Assembly: GCA_903952785.1 (NCBI GenBank)
Contig: CAJBHC010000008.1
Coordinates: 1 to 7,667, forward strand
Length of the DNA: 7,667 bases
DNA from: an uncultured bacterium
Lineage (GTDB): Bacteria > Patescibacteriota > Minisyncoccia > Phycocordibacterales > CAIZLB01
Direction: 5' to 3'
Shown here piece after piece: positions 5,548-7,667 of this stretch (the first letter of the stretch is position 1; each line of letters starts with the position of its first letter). The position numbers and the translations under genes are program-made. The notes beneath the pieces are model-generated. The model saw only the letters and a program-made list of their open reading frames with translations, had not been told where the DNA came from and searched no databases.

Positions 5548-7455
5548 TTATATTCTCAATTTACTTAATAAGTCTTCCAATTTAATCGTGGCAACTCCAG
5601 TAACACTGTCTCCCGCTCCATAATATATATAAGCCCTCTCACCTCGGAGAACCAAACTACAAGGAAATACTACTTTAGGAACCAAACCATTAACCTCATA
5701 CGCCTCTTCTGGTTCAAAAATTGGAGCTGCTGTTCTTGATTTAACAACCGTCGGGTTCTTCAAATCCAACAAAACTGCTCCAACTCTATAGGTTTTATTT
5801 TTTGAAATTCCATGATACAGAAGAAGCCAGCCTTCTTTGGTTTTGAGTGGCGGTCCAGCAACACCAATTTTTATTCCATCCCACATCCCAGGCTCAGGAT
5901 TCAAGACTTCAATACACTTAGTGATTTTCTCTCTTGTAAAATCAAGAGTTTCAACAAAGTCAGCACATATACTATTATCTACTCTATGAATTATCATATA
6001 TTTCCCATCTATTTTTTCTGGAAAAATAACGGCATCTTTAATAGGGATATTGGGTGGAGTTATAACATTTGGCATTGACCACGCATTCCACTTTCTGGCC
6101 AAAAAATCTTCGACGGTAATTGAACTAACGGCAACTCTTGGAGTTACGCCATTATAGGCTGTGTAGGTCATATAAATAATATCTCCAATTTGAATTAGAC
6201 GAGGATCTTCGCACCCATAATTATTGTTTAAAGAGTCAGCTCTTTTTTCAAAATCTGCACGAGGACCGTAGATTGGGGCATTTGGTCTTTCATCAATTTT
6301 TAATCCATCCTTACTATACGCATAACCAAATACAGAAACATTACCAGATGAAGCTGCCCTGTAGACAATATGAGTTTCATCATTCAAATTTATAACTGCT
6401 GGATTAATTGTACCTCCCGCTTCCCATGCCATTCCATCACGAGGGGAAATTATAGGATTTCCTGGGAAGCGCTTAAATTTATGTTCAAGCAAAGAATCTG
6501 TCATCAAACTCAAAAGATTATCTAAATATACGGATGCTACAGCACAATGTGTATCGGCACCGCCATAATAAATTTTTAATCTTCCTTCTTGAACAATTGC
6601 TCCTGTTGGAAATACGATATTAGAAATATGCCCAGTTTTTTCATAGTATGTATTTGGCACCATAAATGGCCCCTTGGTTCTTCCAATAATTCTTCTTGGA
6701 TTTTCAAGATCGAGTAAAACCGCCTCTACTCCAAAGACAGGATTTTGAGTGGCATAATCTTGAATATGAGAATAGATCACAAGCCATCCCTTATCTGTCT
6801 TTAGCGGTGGGGTTCCCATCTCTACCTGATCACTGTCTTTTCTACGAAGATTTATCTTATGCCTATCCACATCACTCATCCATTTTTTCCACTTATCTTC
6901 ATTCCACAGGTCTTCTACTTCATCAAATTCTACATAACATATATCAGCCGGCCACTTATCAGTATTTATTGTAACAAGACCAGCAATTTTTCCATTTACT
7001 CTTTCCGGAAATAACGTCATTGCCTTAGCATTAAACGGAGTAACTAGATGTTTTTCTTTTATAGTATCTAGGTCATCGCTAAGTGCCACAGCAACCTTTA
7101 TGTTATCTGCAGCAAATGGATAATTACTAAGTGCTGTGTAGAATATATAATATGTATCATCTATTTTTGTAATTCTGGGGTCTTCACATCCAAACTTATC
7201 ATAATCTTCACTGGGTCCAAAAAACTGTCTACGGTTTTCAAAATTAATTCCATCCGTTGATTCTGCTATGCCAATAACAGATGTGCTTATGTGTGGATCT
7301 CTAAGATGATCTGGTTCTGACATCGCTCTATAGACTAGATGAATTTTTCCATCTTCCACAACAGGACATCCGTTGAATGAGGAATGAGCTTCCCAAGGAT
7401 GCTCTTTTATTGGTGAAAGTATTGGATTGTGTTCTAGTCTATTTAGTGTGAACAT
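5548..7455 (-). CDS. Tandem two-domain GH130 (beta-mannoside phosphorylase/hydrolase family) protein
   Basis: GH130 enzymes are five-bladed beta-propellers of about 300-350 residues that phosphorolyse or hydrolyse beta-mannosides; phosphorylases release mannose-1-phosphate. This 635-residue protein contains two complete copies. Unit 1 (about 1-320): NRLEHNPILSP (5-15), VYRA (41-44), GCEDPR (89-94, putative catalytic Asp92), FPERVNGK (149-156), TPPLKTDKGWLVIYSH (215-230), VLLDLENP (246-253), YYGGAD (296-301). Unit 2 (about 325-635): RFPGNPIISP (329-338), VYRA (364-367), GCEDPR (414-419, Asp417), FPEKIDGK (478-485) followed by IHR, GPPLKTKEGWLLLYHG (534-549), VLLDLKNP (561-568), YYGAGD (611-616). 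Unit 2 follows the family pattern closely; unit 1 departs from it at the H-R and Y-H-G positions. There is no signal peptide, so it should be cytoplasmic. Sub-family and substrate cannot be fixed by eye. Family call firm. Confidence 0.92.
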   Translation of the reverse strand: MFTLNRLEHNPILSPIKEHPWEAHSSFNGCPVVEDGKIHLVYRAMSEPDHLRDPHISTSVIGIAESTDGINFENRRQFFGPSEDYDKFGCEDPRITKIDDTYYIFYTALSNYPFAADNIKVAVALSDDLDTIKEKHLVTPFNAKAMTLFPERVNGKIAGLVTINTDKWPADICYVEFDEVEDLWNEDKWKKWMSDVDRHKINLRRKDSDQVEMGTPPLKTDKGWLVIYSHIQDYATQNPVFGVEAVLLDLENPRRIIGRTKGPFMVPNTYYEKTGHISNIVFPTGAIVQEGRLKIYYGGADTHCAVASVYLDNLLSLMTDSLLEHKFKRFPGNPIISPRDGMAWEAGGTINPAVINLNDETHIVYRAASSGNVSVFGYAYSKDGLKIDERPNAPIYGPRADFEKRADSLNNNYGCEDPRLIQIGDIIYMTYTAYNGVTPRVAVSSITVEDFLARKWNAWSMPNVITPPNIPIKDAVIFPEKIDGKYMIIHRVDNSICADFVETLDFTREKITKCIEVLNPEPGMWDGIKIGVAGPPLKTKEGWLLLYHGISKNKTYRVGAVLLDLKNPTVVKSRTAAPIFEPEEAYEVNGLVPKVVFPCSLVLRGERAYIYYGAGDSVTGVATIKLEDLLSKLRI

Positions 7456-7487
7456 TTTTATTTTTTATTTTATATTTTATATCCTTA

Positions 7488-7511
7488 CGTCAAAATCTGC
7501 TGATTTTGACG
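7488..7511. repeat. Perfect 10-bp hairpin in the leader of the tandem GH130 gene
   Basis: Arms CGTCAAAATC (7488-7497) and GATTTTGACG (7502-7511) are exact reverse complements around TGCT. On the minus strand its end includes TTGACG, which could serve as a -35 with TAAAAT (7467-7472) after a short 15-nt spacer. The hairpin may thus be an operator or a processing element between two GH130 genes. Confidence 0.55.
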
Positions 7512-7533
7512 CGATTTTTACGCTTAAAAATCG
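7512..7533. repeat. Perfect 9-bp hairpin containing the stop codon of the upstream GH130 gene
   Basis: Arms CGATTTTTA (7512-7520) and TAAAAATCG (7525-7533) pair exactly around CGCT, directly abutting the previous hairpin. On the minus strand the upstream gene's TAA (7524-7526) spans the end of the first arm and the loop. No T-tract follows, so a classical terminator is unlikely. Confidence 0.55.
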
Positions 7534-7667
7534 ACCCTTCCGTATTTTTTAAGCCATGCTAACAATGGTTTAAGAGGTGTTTTTGCAACACATACCGTTT
7601 TGTCTCCCCCGCCATAGTATACAAACAAATCATCATTTAGGACCAAAGCGCCAGAGGCGTAAACAAC
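7524..7667 (-). CDS. GH130-like protein, C-terminal end (5' part outside the window)
   Basis: Only the last 47 codons and the TAA are visible; the frame is open to the window edge. The peptide reads VVYASGALVLNDDLFVYYGG, then GDKTVCVAKTPLKPLL, and ends KKYGRVDF. This is the closing blade of a GH130 propeller: hydrophobic V-x-x-x-G-A-L-V strand, Y-Y-G-G-G-D turn, then V-A and the final L-L helix, as at 595-630 of the neighbouring tandem protein. The stop lies 68 nt before that gene's ATG on the same strand, so the two are probably co-transcribed and related by duplication. The 5-prime part is missing, so its length, and whether it too is a double propeller, cannot be told. Confidence 0.8.
   Translation of the reverse strand, partial: VVYASGALVLNDDLFVYYGGGDKTVCVAKTPLKPLLAWLKKYGRVDF

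Noticed and set aside
5131..6974. Several 68-92 codon plus-strand frames opposite the HAD and GH130 genes
   Set aside because: All lie antisense to genes with clear family motifs and their products show no recognisable domain.

Overview
The window is AT-rich, compact, protein-coding DNA from a bacterium. Two things hint at a small-genome lineage, possibly Patescibacteria/CPR: most starts lack a Shine-Dalgarno sequence and follow A/T-rich leaders, and two genes (purF, lapA-like) have a -10 hexamer only 6 nt before the ATG. Short unrelated gene clusters and a fused GH130 protein fit that idea. This taxonomic guess is an inference and is weak. The reading frames use the standard bacterial code; no gene needs TGA read as an amino acid. 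I saw no tRNA, rRNA, CRISPR array, insertion sequence or integrase.

Layout. Bases 1-276 (+) are the 3' end of a GAF-domain gene. It converges on purF (321-1703, -), with an AT-rich hairpin between them. Upstream of purF lie a promoter, three imperfect direct repeats and a 21-codon lysine-rich micro-gene (1781-1846, -). Next come a small acidic protein of unknown function and a LapA/DUF1049-type membrane protein (1920-2327 and 2348-2701, both -), probably one transcript, then a GNAT acetyltransferase (2775-3293, -). A 331-base divergent region carries a perfect 11-bp palindrome with a GAGA centre. It leads into a THUMP-type RNA methyltransferase (3625-4647, +), which has the only strong Shine-Dalgarno sequence I found. 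The remainder is on the minus strand: a phosphomannomutase-like HAD protein (4701-5486), a 635-residue protein made of two GH130 propellers in tandem (5548-7455), and the C-terminal end of a further GH130-like protein (7524-7667).

How the genes may work together. The right-hand third looks like a mannoside-metabolism cluster. Many GH130 enzymes phosphorolyse beta-mannosides to mannose-1-phosphate, and a phosphomannomutase would interconvert that product with mannose-6-phosphate. With three GH130 units side by side and no signal peptide on the complete one, a cytoplasmic mannoside breakdown or storage route is the most interesting hypothesis here. The left part is a mix of housekeeping functions (purine synthesis, RNA modification, acetylation). 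Its most notable point is a PurF of the propeptide type in which two of the four expected iron-sulfur ligand cysteines are aspartate.
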